A stretch of DNA of 19,952 bases. Origin: FEN-680 sp036845225. GTDB lineage: Bacteria; Actinomycetota; Geothermincolia; Fen-727; Anoxymicrobiaceae. This document shows positions 1 to 7,352 of the stretch, one piece after another. The position numbers and the translations under genes are program-made. Within the stretch, counting starts at the first letter, position 1, and each line of letters opens with the position of its first letter. The stretch spans positions 1-19,952 of the forward strand of contig DAIUEJ010000046.1 in NCBI GenBank assembly GCA_036845225.1. The letters run 5' to 3'. Below the pieces are notes generated by a model, which saw only the letters and a list, made by a program, of their open reading frames with translations, did not search any database and was not told the DNA's origin.

Positions 1-2
1 AT

Positions 3-39
3 AAACGCAAAAAAGTGGTCTGACCCCTTTCTTGCGTTT
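3..39. repeat. Hairpin repeat, AAACGCAA-stem subfamily
   Basis: The outer stem AAACGCAA (3-10) pairs with TTGCGTTT (32-39). Between them, at 15-27, lies GTGGTCTGACCCC, the reverse complement of the GGGGTCAGACCAC core that recurs in the other repeats of this window. It lies 12 bases past the stop codon of the CDGSH gene, which ends at 52 on the minus strand, so it could also act as its terminator. Confidence 0.75.
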
Positions 40-51
40 TTCCAATGACGC

Positions 52-711
52 CTACTCGTCGAAGTCCATGTCGTAGTGGGTCCCGTCGCAGAACGGCTTG
101 TTCTTTGAGGCCCCGCATCGGCACAGCGTGCAGTGTTCCTTCGAGACCCCCTGGGCCCGCGGCTCGTCGCAGTCCACCTCGATCCCGCCGACCACACAGT
201 ACGGCCCACCCTTGGACACGGTGATCGCCGGCTTGCGGTCCAGGTCCTTGTGCTCCACGCCGTCGATCGTGTAACTGAGCGCGCCCGACGGACACTTTTC
301 GATGATCGCGGCAGTCTCCTCAGGCGATGCGGCGTCGGGGTCGATCCAGGGCCGCCCCTCCACTCGGAACACCTCCGGCGATCCGGTGTAACAGAACGCC
401 GCGTGGGAGCAGACACAGCGATTGTCGTGGACGGTTATCTTCTCCCCGACGTAGTCGCGGCGCTTATCCTTGCTCACGTCGAACTCCCGCTTCCCGCTGA
501 AGCCGATCTTCGCGTGGGTGCCGTCGCAGAACGGCTTGTTCTTCGAAGCCCCGCAGCGGCACAGAGCCGCCTCCGGACCGCTCGTGATCTCCGCACCCTC
601 GGAGTCGAATATCTTGCCCTGGTCCGGGCAGAGAGGGTTCTCGTACTGCAGTGGGCCATCGGGCAGGGGCGTGACCTTCGGTTTCCTGGAAGGCTTATCG
701 TCTTCTACCAT
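52..711 (-). CDS. CDGSH iron-sulfur protein with central 4Fe-4S mono-cluster domain
   Basis: Predicted 219-residue soluble iron-sulfur protein. Two copies of CRCGASKNKPFCDGTH occur, at residues 51-66 and 197-212. Each matches the CDGSH (zf-CDGSH) pattern that binds a 2Fe-2S cluster through three Cys and one His (C51, C53, C62, H66; C197, C199, C208, H212). Between them, about residues 92-150, is a segment with C99, C101, C107 and C140 followed by PSGAL, typical of the divergent 4Fe-4S mono-cluster domain (Fer4_19). The start at 711 is preferred because AGAGGT precedes it by about 8 bases; an upstream in-frame ATG at 795 would add 28 residues without such a site. CDGSH proteins are usually linked to electron transfer or redox sensing; the exact partner is unknown. 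The small membrane-protein gene lies 117 bases upstream on the same strand. Confidence 0.88.
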   Translation of the reverse strand: MVEDDKPSRKPKVTPLPDGPLQYENPLCPDQGKIFDSEGAEITSGPEAALCRCGASKNKPFCDGTHAKIGFSGKREFDVSKDKRRDYVGEKITVHDNRCVCSHAAFCYTGSPEVFRVEGRPWIDPDAASPEETAAIIEKCPSGALSYTIDGVEHKDLDRKPAITVSKGGPYCVVGGIEVDCDEPRAQGVSKEHCTLCRCGASKNKPFCDGTHYDMDFDE

Positions 712-828
712 GTTCCGCACCTCTGTGTTCTCGCGGGCCCGGCCCGTTTTCGCCGCACCCGACAAACGGCTCTCGAGTAATGCTACAACACACACCGCTC
801 GCGCCGAAATCCCGGCAGCGGGTCGCGC

Positions 829-1270
829 TTACCCCGGCGTCTCATCATTGGCGAATTCGTCGGCATTAGCTTTGCGTTCCCGTTCCAGCCGGGTCATCGA
901 ACCCTTCCACAGACTCAAAACTCTGAACAAGGCTGCGAGGAGAATCGGTACGATCAACCAGATCTCCGACTTACTGAGGCCGCCACCTGTGAACAAGACG
1001 GTGGCCAGCACTAATATCAGAGCCAGTATCAGCAGGCCTCCAAAGAATATCCATTTTGCTTTCTGCCATTTGTAGTAGTCATAGAAGATCCCGTCCTGCT
1101 TTCCGGTGTAATGCAGGTGGCACTCAGGGCAGAATTCCTCAATCCACCNNNNNNNNNNNNNNNNNNNNNNNNNNNNNNNNNNNNNNNNNNNNNNNNNNNN
1201 NNNNNNNNNNNNNNNNNNNNNNNNNNNNNNNNNNNNNNNNNNNNNNNNCAATCCACCGAGATTCCCCCAA
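829..1270 (-). CDS. Small membrane protein with CPEC motif, interrupted by assembly gap
   Basis: The readable 3' part encodes a CPEC motif, two hydrophobic helices and a charged tail rich in R, E and K. The gene runs into the 100-N gap. The bases on both sides of the gap share the 9-mer CAATCCACC (1140-1148 and 1249-1257). Collapsing the gap on this overlap gives an uninterrupted 111-codon frame starting with TTG at 1270. An AGGAGG (1276-1281 on the complement) stands 5 bases before that start. The resulting 110-residue protein would begin MGESRWIEEFCPEC, with C11 and C14 as a possible half zinc knuckle and membrane helices near 37-57 and 66-85. I do not recognise the family. If the gap is real, the N-terminus is unknown. 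Confidence 0.7.
1149..1248. other. Assembly gap of exactly 100 N
   Basis: Exactly 100 undetermined bases, a default scaffold spacer size rather than a measured length. The same 9-mer CAATCCACC ends the left contig and starts the right contig, so the two contigs probably overlap and no sequence may be missing. Confidence 0.95.
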
Positions 1271-1325
1271 GTGAGCCTCCTGCCACTTGATTCTACTACG
1301 GACAGGTCCCACCCGGTGCGCCGTG

Positions 1326-1355
1326 TTGGCGCCCCCCCGGGCTTTAACCGATAAT
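1326..1355 (+). promoter_or_regulatory. Candidate sigma70-type promoter for the CoA-transferase
   Basis: TTGGCG at 1326-1331 and GATAAT at 1350-1355 are separated by 18 bases, about 50 bases before the ATG at 1406. The -10 matches the consensus at five of six positions; the -35 is weaker. Confidence 0.4.
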
Positions 1356-1405
1356 ATTGACCGACGGCGCGGAAATGGTCTGACTAGCTGTGAGGAGCCA
1401 CAGCC

Positions 1406-3295
1406 ATGGAGCGATACAAAGGAATGGCCAAGGAGTTCAAGGAGAAATATCCTGAGAAGTTCCTGACCGAGTCCGAGACCTTCAAGTGCATACACAGGGG
1501 TGACCGGCTCTTCGTGGGGACGGGGTGCGGAGAGCCCCAGTATCTTCTGAACGCGCTGGCGGAGTATGTCGACGCCAATCCCAAGGCTTTTTTCGACGCG
1601 GAGGTCCTGCAGGTCTGGACGCTGGGAGTGGCTCCCTACGCGGAGCCCAGGTTCCTGCGCAATTTCAGGCACAACTCATTCTTTGTCGGCGACAATACGC
1701 GCCAGGCGGTCAACGAAGGCCTCGCCGACTACACCCCGATATTCCTGTCGCAGGTGCCGGGCCTGTTCTACAACGGGCTGATAAAGATCGACGTGGCGCT
1801 GGTGCAGGCGTCGCCTCCCGACAGGAACGGTTACATGAGCCTCGGTGTGAGCGTGGACATCACCAAGGCCGGAGTCGAGTGCGCCTCGAGGGTCATCTGC
1901 CAGGTGAACAGCAACATGCCCCGCGTCCACGGCGACACATTCGTTCACATCGATGAGGTGGATTACCTCATCGACCATGACGAGCCCCTGCTGGAGTACG
2001 GGGCCGTGGTCCCCGACGAGATAGCACAGGGCATCGGGAAGTACGTGTCCCGCATCGTTGAGGACGGGGACACTATCCAGGTAGGCTACGGCAGCATCCC
2101 CAACGCCATCGTCGCAAACCTGGAGGGCAGGAAGCACCTGGGGGTCCACACCGAGCTCCTGTCCGACGGCATCGCCGACCTCATGAAAAAGGGCGTCATC
2201 GACAACTGCGCCAAGTCCATCGACCGGGGAAAGACGGTCGCCTCGTTCTGCATGGGCACAGCCGAGACTTACAAGTTCATCAGCGACAACCCGAGCATCG
2301 AGTTCAGGCCCATCGATTACACGAACAGCCCGCTGGTCATCGCCCAGAACGAGAACATGGTCGCGATCAACAGCGCCCTCGCGATAGACCTCACCGGGCA
2401 GGCGACTGCGGAGTCGATCGGCCACCTGTTCTACAGCGGGATCGGCGGCCAGGCGGACTTCATGAGAGGCGCCGTGCTCGCCCCCAACGGCAAGACGATC
2501 CTTATTCTGCAGTCCACCGCGGAGGACGGCAAGACATCCAGGATAGTGCCCTCGATCCAGGAGGGGGCCGGTGTGACGCTGACGCGCGGGGACGTGCACT
2601 ACGTGGTGACCGAGTTCGGGATCGCCTACCTCCACGGGCAGAACATCAGGCAGCGGGCAATGGAGCTCATCTCCATCGCGCATCCTAAGTTCAAGCCGTG
2701 GCTGATCGAGGAGGCCAAGAAGCTGAACATGATCTACGCGGACCAGGTGTTCGTCGAGGGCAAAGAGGGCGAGTATCCCGAAGAGCTCGAGAAATACCGG
2801 ACCATGAAAGACGGCCTGGAGGTGCTCTACCGGCCCGTGCGGATCAGCGACGAGCCCCTGCTCAAGGACTTCTTCTACTCGCTGTCCGACAAGAGCAACT
2901 ACAGGCGGTTCATCACCCTGCGACGTTATCTGCCCCACGAGGTGTTGCAGAAGATGGTCGCCATCGACTTCACGAAGCAGATGGTCATCCTCGCAGTCGT
3001 GGAGCAGGGCGAGAAAGAGGTCGTGGTGGGGGTCGGGCAGTACGTGGTCATGGGCGACAGCCACACCGCCGAGATAGCGCTGGCGGTCAGGGACGAGTTC
3101 CAGGGCAGAGGCATCGGCTCGGAGCTGCTGGCGTACATGAGCCAGGTCGCGCGCCGGCAGGGCCTGCTCGGCTTCACCGCGGACGTCCTGGGCGAGAACA
3201 CCCCCGTCATGAAGATGCTCGAGAAGTCGGGCTTCGGTCTCCAGAAAGAGATCAGCGACGGCGTCGCCTACCTGAAAGCGACTTTCAAGGACTAA
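1406..3295 (+). CDS. Acetyl-CoA hydrolase/CoA-transferase fused to GNAT acetyltransferase
   Basis: 629 residues. About residues 20-440 resemble the acetyl-CoA hydrolase/4-hydroxybutyrate CoA-transferase family (AbfT/Cat2 type), which moves CoA between acyl-CoA and free carboxylic acids through a glutamyl-CoA intermediate. GVHTE at 246-250 places E250 at the expected catalytic glutamate, and GIGGQ at 345-349 and VTEFGIAYL near 401 are family signatures. From about 472 to the end is a GNAT fold with the acetyl-CoA-binding QGRGIG at 566-571. The two-domain architecture is known in other bacteria. In such fusions the GNAT part may acetylate a lysine of a partner or of the enzyme itself, but no target can be read here. 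GAGGAG (1392-1397) lies 8 bases before the ATG. Monocistronic by position: the nearest downstream gene starts 275 bases later. Confidence 0.92.
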   Translation: MERYKGMAKEFKEKYPEKFLTESETFKCIHRGDRLFVGTGCGEPQYLLNALAEYVDANPKAFFDAEVLQVWTLGVAPYAEPRFLRNFRHNSFFVGDNTRQAVNEGLADYTPIFLSQVPGLFYNGLIKIDVALVQASPPDRNGYMSLGVSVDITKAGVECASRVICQVNSNMPRVHGDTFVHIDEVDYLIDHDEPLLEYGAVVPDEIAQGIGKYVSRIVEDGDTIQVGYGSIPNAIVANLEGRKHLGVHTELLSDGIADLMKKGVIDNCAKSIDRGKTVASFCMGTAETYKFISDNPSIEFRPIDYTNSPLVIAQNENMVAINSALAIDLTGQATAESIGHLFYSGIGGQADFMRGAVLAPNGKTILILQSTAEDGKTSRIVPSIQEGAGVTLTRGDVHYVVTEFGIAYLHGQNIRQRAMELISIAHPKFKPWLIEEAKKLNMIYADQVFVEGKEGEYPEELEKYRTMKDGLEVLYRPVRISDEPLLKDFFYSLSDKSNYRRFITLRRYLPHEVLQKMVAIDFTKQMVILAVVEQGEKEVVVGVGQYVVMGDSHTAEIALAVRDEFQGRGIGSELLAYMSQVARRQGLLGFTADVLGENTPVMKMLEKSGFGLQKEISDGVAYLKATFKD

Positions 3296-3570
3296 CAGCG
3301 CACTAACGCGCGGAAGATTCATTCAGTTTTGTGCGTGCCTCATACCGGCTGGACACCCGTGTTGACGAACGTAATTTAGACATTGGCGTCCCGCACTTCC
3401 TGAGACATCCATGTCCGTGATTGCCAAGCTTCCAAGCACAACCCGGCCGCTTGCGGAAGGCAGTTCCAGCAATACTGCCAAACGACGGCAGGTTTTGCCC
3501 GCTCAGGCTAGAAATCAAGACTCTGAAACGCAGCGGCTCGGTGATTCATTCGACAGGAGGCTTGAAGATA
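3296..3570. other. Intergenic region before htrA, no gene seen
   Basis: No convincing coding frame. A weak promoter-like pair, TGGACA (3350-3355) and TAATTT (3372-3377) with 16 bases between, could serve the protease gene but the -10 is poor. A TTG-initiated in-frame extension from 3421 has no ribosome binding site and no recognisable protein features. Confidence 0.4.
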
Positions 3571-4896
3571 ATGGACGAGAACCAGGGAACGGGCATGCCG
3601 CCGGTCCCGCCGCAGACTGCATATGGTGCCAAGGGGCCTGCCGGAGCGGGGACGCCGCAGACCATGCCGCCGACAGGAGCAACGCCACCACCGACTATGC
3701 CTCTGACCACCGGCGCCGCGGCGCCGGGGACAATGCGCCCGACCACCCCTCCCTCCGGCAAGAGCGGATGGGGCAGGACCGCGATCGTGGCGATCATCGC
3801 CGGCCTCGCGGGAGCGCTCATAATACTCCTCCTCCTTCCGGCGCTGTTCGGCGTGAACCCCTATGATCTCGTTCGCGGGAAAGTGGGGCGCGAGATGCAC
3901 GAGGAGGTCAGCCTTCCCAAGCAGATAACAAACGTGGTCAGCCCGACGCAGGGCACCTCGGACGTCTCGGTGATCGCCAGCAAGGTGAGCCCGTCTATCG
4001 TGAACGTCACCGTGCGGATCCCGGGCGGGTCAACAGGCACGCAGGAGGGAATCGGCTCCGGGGTCATATACACCGCCGACGGGTACATCATCACGAACAA
4101 CCACGTGGTGTCCGGCGCGCAGACGATCACGGTGACGCTCGCTACGGGAGAGAACATACCGGCCAAGGTAGTCGGCACGGACGCCCAGAACGATATCGCC
4201 GTCATCAAGATAAACAAGGCTGGTCTCCCGCCCATCAGCGTAGGGGACTCAGCCAACCTCGTGGTCGGCGAACTGGTCGTGGCTATCGGCAGCCCCCTGG
4301 GGTTCACAGAGACCGTCACCTCGGGGATCATCAGCGCGCTGCACCGCAACGTCGGCGAGCCAGCGGCCAGTGGGTCTACGACCAACCTGCTGACCGACCT
4401 CATCCAGACCGATGCCTCGATCAATCCGGGGAACTCGGGCGGGGCGCTCTGCGACTCCAGGGCGAGCCTTATCGGGATCAACACGCTGATCGCCAGCCAG
4501 ACCGGGGGCTCGCAGGGGATAGGGTTCGCGATTCCGATAAACACGGCCAAGTCGGTCGCTGATGCGCTCATCGCGGGCCAGGCCGTTTCGCACCCCTACA
4601 TCGGCGTGATCGGCCAGTCAGTCAACCCCGATGTGGCGGCCCAGTTCAAGCTGCCGGTCGACTCCGGCGCCCTCATAACGGATGTAGTCGCCGGAAGTTC
4701 CGCGGCCAGAGCGGGCCTGAAGGCCGGCGACATCATAACCTCGGCGGGTGGCCAGCAGGTGAAGTCGATCGACGACCTCATCGCGATAGTCCGCACTTAC
4801 CAGGTCGGAGCCCCGATCAACATCACCTATATCAGCGGCGGCGCGCAGAAGACAGCCACGCTGACGGTCCAGGAGGCGCCAAAGAACATCGGCTAA
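3571..4896 (+). CDS. htrA: Membrane-anchored HtrA/DegP-type serine protease with PDZ domain
   Basis: 441 residues. The order is a proline/threonine/glycine-rich cytoplasmic N-terminus (1-66), one membrane helix (about 69-93), a trypsin-like protease domain (about 130-335) and a C-terminal PDZ domain (about 345-433). The catalytic triad is visible: H178 in ITNNHVV, D208 in QNDIAVIKI and S289 in NPGNSGGAL. This layout is the one usual for Gram-positive and actinobacterial HtrA proteins, which degrade or refold damaged proteins outside the membrane. The ATG at 3571 is chosen because AGGAGG (3555-3560) precedes it by 10 bases. The TAA stop at 4894-4896 overlaps the first bases of a hairpin repeat, which probably terminates transcription. 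Confidence 0.93.
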   Translation: MDENQGTGMPPVPPQTAYGAKGPAGAGTPQTMPPTGATPPPTMPLTTGAAAPGTMRPTTPPSGKSGWGRTAIVAIIAGLAGALIILLLLPALFGVNPYDLVRGKVGREMHEEVSLPKQITNVVSPTQGTSDVSVIASKVSPSIVNVTVRIPGGSTGTQEGIGSGVIYTADGYIITNNHVVSGAQTITVTLATGENIPAKVVGTDAQNDIAVIKINKAGLPPISVGDSANLVVGELVVAIGSPLGFTETVTSGIISALHRNVGEPAASGSTTNLLTDLIQTDASINPGNSGGALCDSRASLIGINTLIASQTGGSQGIGFAIPINTAKSVADALIAGQAVSHPYIGVIGQSVNPDVAAQFKLPVDSGALITDVVAGSSAARAGLKAGDIITSAGGQQVKSIDDLIAIVRTYQVGAPINITYISGGAQKTATLTVQEAPKNIG

Positions 4897-4990
4897 TGCA
4901 AAATAGGGACAGGCACCATTTTGCATTTTCTGCGCAAGCAGGATGAAGCCTGAGAAATGCAAAATGGTGCCTGTCCCTATTTTGCATTTT
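4895..4990. repeat. Paired hairpin repeat, TGCAAAAT-stem subfamily, copy 1
   Basis: Two inverted arms (4895-4929 and 4955-4990) are near-perfect reverse complements. Each arm is itself a hairpin: TGCAAAAT and ATTTTGCA enclose the core AGGGACAGGCACC. The spacer (4930-4954) contains a small CTGC/GCAG stem followed by GATGAAGCCT. The same spacer recurs, inverted, in the copy at 6826-6916. The element fills the space between the htrA stop codon and the promoter of the TetR gene. Confidence 0.92.
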
Positions 4991-4995
4991 GCCTC

Positions 4996-5070
4996 TTGAA
5001 ATCCCCGGAAGAGGGCGGTATCATCTACTAGACTGATATGTCGTTCAGTTAACTGACAAACGATTCAGTC
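4996..5070 (+). promoter_or_regulatory. Promoter and probable operator of the TetR gene
   Basis: TTGAAA (4996-5001) and TATCAT (5019-5024) are 17 bases apart, a good sigma70-type match. Just after the expected start point is a perfect 12-base palindrome TCAGTTAACTGA (5045-5056), with related half-sites CGTTCAGT (5042-5049) and CGATTCAGT (5061-5069). This layout suits autorepression by the downstream TetR protein, which is an inference from position. Confidence 0.65.
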
Positions 5071-5085
5071 AAGGGGGACGGTACC

Positions 5086-5700
5086 GTGGCCCGAGTGGAT
5101 ATCACAGATATCAGGCGGCGAGAGATCATCGACGCGGCGTACAAGGTCTTCGCCGAGAAGGGCTACCACAACGCCGGAATGGCTGACATCGCGGCGGAAC
5201 TAGAGGTCGGTCACGGGACGATCTACCGCTACTTCAAAAACAAGCTCGACCTCGCCTCGTGCGTGATCGAAGAACTCATCGTGAAGATCTCTGAGCTTGT
5301 CACCGCTGAGCCCCCCGAGGCTGTCACGACGCTCGAAGAATACCGGGATTGCCTCGGACGCATCGGTACGCGTTTCTTCGACCTCCTCGAGGAAAACCCC
5401 GAGCTCCACCAGTGGTTCTTCTACGAGGCGCTCTGCATCGACGCAAGCGTGTCAGAGAAGATCAACGACGCGTTCACTCTCTTCGGAGCCTACACCGAGC
5501 TCTACCTGAAGAACGGCATCGAGCGCGGCTTCCTCCGGCCTGACATCCACACGCACGAGACTTCACTCGCGATCAACGCCACGCTGTTCGAGGCCGCGCG
5601 CCGGTTGTCCGGCGCGCCTAAGATAGATGAAGCGTCCAGGAAGATATGGTCGGAGACGATCATCACACTCATCCTCGAGGGCCTGGCTTTAAGGGCTTGA
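5086..5700 (+). CDS. TetR/AcrR-family transcriptional regulator
   Basis: 204 residues with GTG start; GGGGG at 5073-5077 may act as the ribosome binding site. The N-terminal TetR helix-turn-helix is clear: a helix around residues 10-24 (IIDAAYKVFAEKGYHNAG), then MADIAAELEVGHGTIYRYF (about 32-50) as the DNA-binding turn. The remaining helical part is the ligand-binding/dimer domain and gives no specific ligand. A strong promoter and a palindrome lie directly upstream, suggesting autoregulation. The unrecognised membrane protein downstream (5830) is a candidate target, although a repeat element lies between the two genes. Confidence 0.9.
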   Translation: MARVDITDIRRREIIDAAYKVFAEKGYHNAGMADIAAELEVGHGTIYRYFKNKLDLASCVIEELIVKISELVTAEPPEAVTTLEEYRDCLGRIGTRFFDLLEENPELHQWFFYEALCIDASVSEKINDAFTLFGAYTELYLKNGIERGFLRPDIHTHETSLAINATLFEAARRLSGAPKIDEASRKIWSETIITLILEGLALRA

Positions 5701-5706
5701 GGACTC

Positions 5707-5808
5707 AAAATGCACCACTGGGGTCAGGCACCGGTGGTGCATTTCGAGAGGCACACTGTCGCCAAGAATAAAAACGCACCACCGGTGCCTGACCCCAATG
5801 GTGCATTT
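5707..5808. repeat. Paired hairpin repeat, AATGCACCAC-stem subfamily, copy 1
   Basis: Two inverted arms, 5707-5744 and 5771-5808. In each arm an outer stem (AATGCACCAC against GTGGTGCATT, with an A/G variant in the right arm) encloses the core GGGGTCAGGCACC. The spacer contains AGAGG, four variable bases and CTGTCG, a pattern also present in the copy at 16389-16487. The element starts 6 bases after the TetR stop codon and ends 7 bases before the AGGAG of the next gene. The five bases GACTC just before the left arm are shared with the locus at 6798. Confidence 0.92.
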
Positions 5809-5829
5809 CTTTGAAAGGAGGGGAGTCAC

Positions 5830-6792
5830 ATGGTAGAGGTTGACGTTTTCTGGTCTTATGCGCTCGGTTCGAGCTTCGCGCTGGCGGCGTTCAGGCAGCT
5901 GCGCAAGATCCGCGCGGAGAGCGGGGAGAACGACAGTGAGTTCGACCTCAAAGAGATGGTCGACGTCAAGAAGATCGTCCGCGAGTTAGAGAAGGGCAAC
6001 AGCCCGGCCTTCAACAACCAGTACTTCACCAAGACGCTGTTGTTCCTGTCGCTGCTGTTCGTCCCTTCGGGCTCGAACCTCTTATGGTCGAACCCGAACT
6101 GGGAGACCATGCAGGTCGGGAGTTACGAGACGATCCCGGGGTGGCTGGTGAGCGGATTCACGATCACCAACGTGACCCAGGGCATCCTCGGTTTCTGGGT
6201 GACCTGGAACTGCCTGATGAAGGGCAAGTACGAGAAGGCGGCGCTGCAGGTATTCATGTCTTACCTCGGCTTCTGGTTCATCCTGGTGAACGGCTGGGAC
6301 AAGAAAGGCTACAAGCGCTTCTTCTCGAGGAACCGCGAGGCGTTCGACGACTGGAAGTGGACGAACGTATTCGGCTGGTTGACCTCGGACGTGGTGCGCA
6401 TACTGCTCGCCTACGGCGCGGCCTTCATCCCGCTCATGCTCTACTGGGTCTCGAAGTGGTTCATGGAGGGCTACGAGCTCGAAGGGGTCGGCGAGATACC
6501 GGAGGACCAGACCGAGAAGATGATCGAGTACGCGAAGGTCAACGGCCTCATCGTCGGCGCCATCGGCGGCGGCACGCTGGGCTCGGCAGTCATCGCCCAC
6601 CTGCTCATCAGGTGGCTCGGATGGGTCAAGGGCGTCGGAGTCTTCGGCGCGTTCTTCTACGGCGTCGTGCTCAAGTTCGTCTCGCCCTGGTTCATCAAGA
6701 AGATCATGCGGGTCGAGGCAATGGAAGGCCCGCCGGTGTGGGAGCTCCTCGGAGAGGAAGAGGCAGTCGACGAAGAGCTCGTAACGGTATAA
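5830..6792 (+). CDS. Unrecognised multi-pass membrane protein
   Basis: 320 residues, family not recognised. Hydrophobic stretches suggest about six or seven membrane helices, near residues 8-24, 65-85, 104-127, 136-155, 183-210, 238-262 and 266-288. The loops are rich in W, K and E. A charged segment rich in D, E and K (about 27-57) follows the first helix, and the C-terminal tail is acidic. A glycine-rich turn GAIGGGTLGS lies near 243-252. AGGAGG (5816-5821) stands 8 bases before the ATG, so the gene is well expressed in principle. Its position after a TetR gene resembles that of regulated transport or membrane-modification proteins, but no transporter motif is visible, so no function is assigned. 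Confidence 0.8.
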   Translation: MVEVDVFWSYALGSSFALAAFRQLRKIRAESGENDSEFDLKEMVDVKKIVRELEKGNSPAFNNQYFTKTLLFLSLLFVPSGSNLLWSNPNWETMQVGSYETIPGWLVSGFTITNVTQGILGFWVTWNCLMKGKYEKAALQVFMSYLGFWFILVNGWDKKGYKRFFSRNREAFDDWKWTNVFGWLTSDVVRILLAYGAAFIPLMLYWVSKWFMEGYELEGVGEIPEDQTEKMIEYAKVNGLIVGAIGGGTLGSAVIAHLLIRWLGWVKGVGVFGAFFYGVVLKFVSPWFIKKIMRVEAMEGPPVWELLGEEEAVDEELVTV

Positions 6793-6797
6793 GAAGA

Positions 6798-6937
6798 GAC
6801 TCAAAATGCACCACTCAGACCGAACTGCAAAATAGGGACAGGCACCATTTTGCATTTCTTAAGGCTTCATCCTGCGGGTGCAGAAAATGCAAAATGGTGC
6901 CTGTCCCTATTTTGCACTAGACCCCAGTGGTGCATTT
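6798..6937. repeat. Composite repeat: TGCAAAAT element nested within AATGCACCAC element
   Basis: Outer parts GACTCAAAATGCACCACT (6798-6815) and GACCCCAGTGGTGCATTT (6920-6937) match the two ends of the AATGCACCAC element seen at 5702-5808. Between them is a complete TGCAAAAT element: arms at 6826-6857 and 6884-6916 with the spacer containing AGGCTTCATCCTGC, the reverse complement of the spacer in copy 1 (4930-4954). The right outer end overlaps the stop codon (6936-6938) of the minus-strand thioesterase gene. Confidence 0.82.
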
Positions 6938-7337
6938 AAGCGCGGAGAAGGACGACAGTGGACGTTGCGGTGGCGACCAGGTCGCGGTCGGCGTTCATGA
7001 GCCGCGCCTCCAGGAACGCAAGGTTGCGCCCCCGCCGGACCACGAAGCCCTCTCCCGTGAGCGTCTCGCCCCTGTTCACCGGCTTCATGTAGTTGATCTT
7101 CAGTTCGGCGGTGGTGAACGACTCGCCCTCTTTAAGCGTGGTCGCCATGCACGAGCCCATCACCTCGTCCGCGAACACCGCCAGGAAGCCGCCGTGCACC
7201 GTGCCGATGGGGTTGTTGAACCGGTCGTCTTTGATGGTCCAGCTCCAGCGCGAGTAGCCGTCCTTCAGCTCATCCGGGATGAAGCCCATGGTGGCGTCGC
7301 ACTGCGAGGGCACCACCGTGACGTTTCTTTCTTCCAT
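6936..7337 (-). CDS. PaaI-type hotdog-fold thioesterase
   Basis: 133 residues, the usual size of a single hotdog domain. NPIGTVHGGFLAVFADEVMG (42-61) matches the PaaI/YbgC-like active-site region, with N42, H48 and D57 in the positions expected for substrate thioester hydrolysis. FTTAELKINYMKPV (74-87) is the following conserved strand. The enzyme probably hydrolyses an acyl-CoA or aryl-CoA thioester; the substrate cannot be read from sequence. A strong GGAGGAGG precedes the ATG. The gene begins 15 bases after the stop of the acetoacetate-decarboxylase-family gene, so the two are almost certainly co-transcribed. Its own stop codon lies in a repeat that may terminate the operon. Confidence 0.9.
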   Translation of the reverse strand: MEERNVTVVPSQCDATMGFIPDELKDGYSRWSWTIKDDRFNNPIGTVHGGFLAVFADEVMGSCMATTLKEGESFTTAELKINYMKPVNRGETLTGEGFVVRRGRNLAFLEARLMNADRDLVATATSTVVLLRA

Positions 7338-7352
7338 CGTGCGCCTCCTCCG

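Noticed and set aside
712..795. Upstream ATG for the CDGSH protein
   Set aside because: The extra 28 residues show no domain features, and the start at 711 has a good AGAGGT site.
1676..3322. Long open frame antisense to the CoA-transferase gene
   Set aside because: High GC third positions leave the opposite strand open. The translation is rich in V, D, H and L with no domain, and the plus-strand frame is a clear enzyme. The same applies to antisense frames at 10592-11689 and 12916-14115.
3421..3570. Upstream TTG start for the HtrA protein
   Set aside because: It would add 50 residues with no recognisable feature and no ribosome binding site, whereas the ATG at 3571 has AGGAGG at 3555-3560.
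4895..6937. CRISPR array
   Set aside because: The repeats are inverted, not direct, lie in separate intergenic spaces, and have conserved rather than unique spacers. No cas gene is present.
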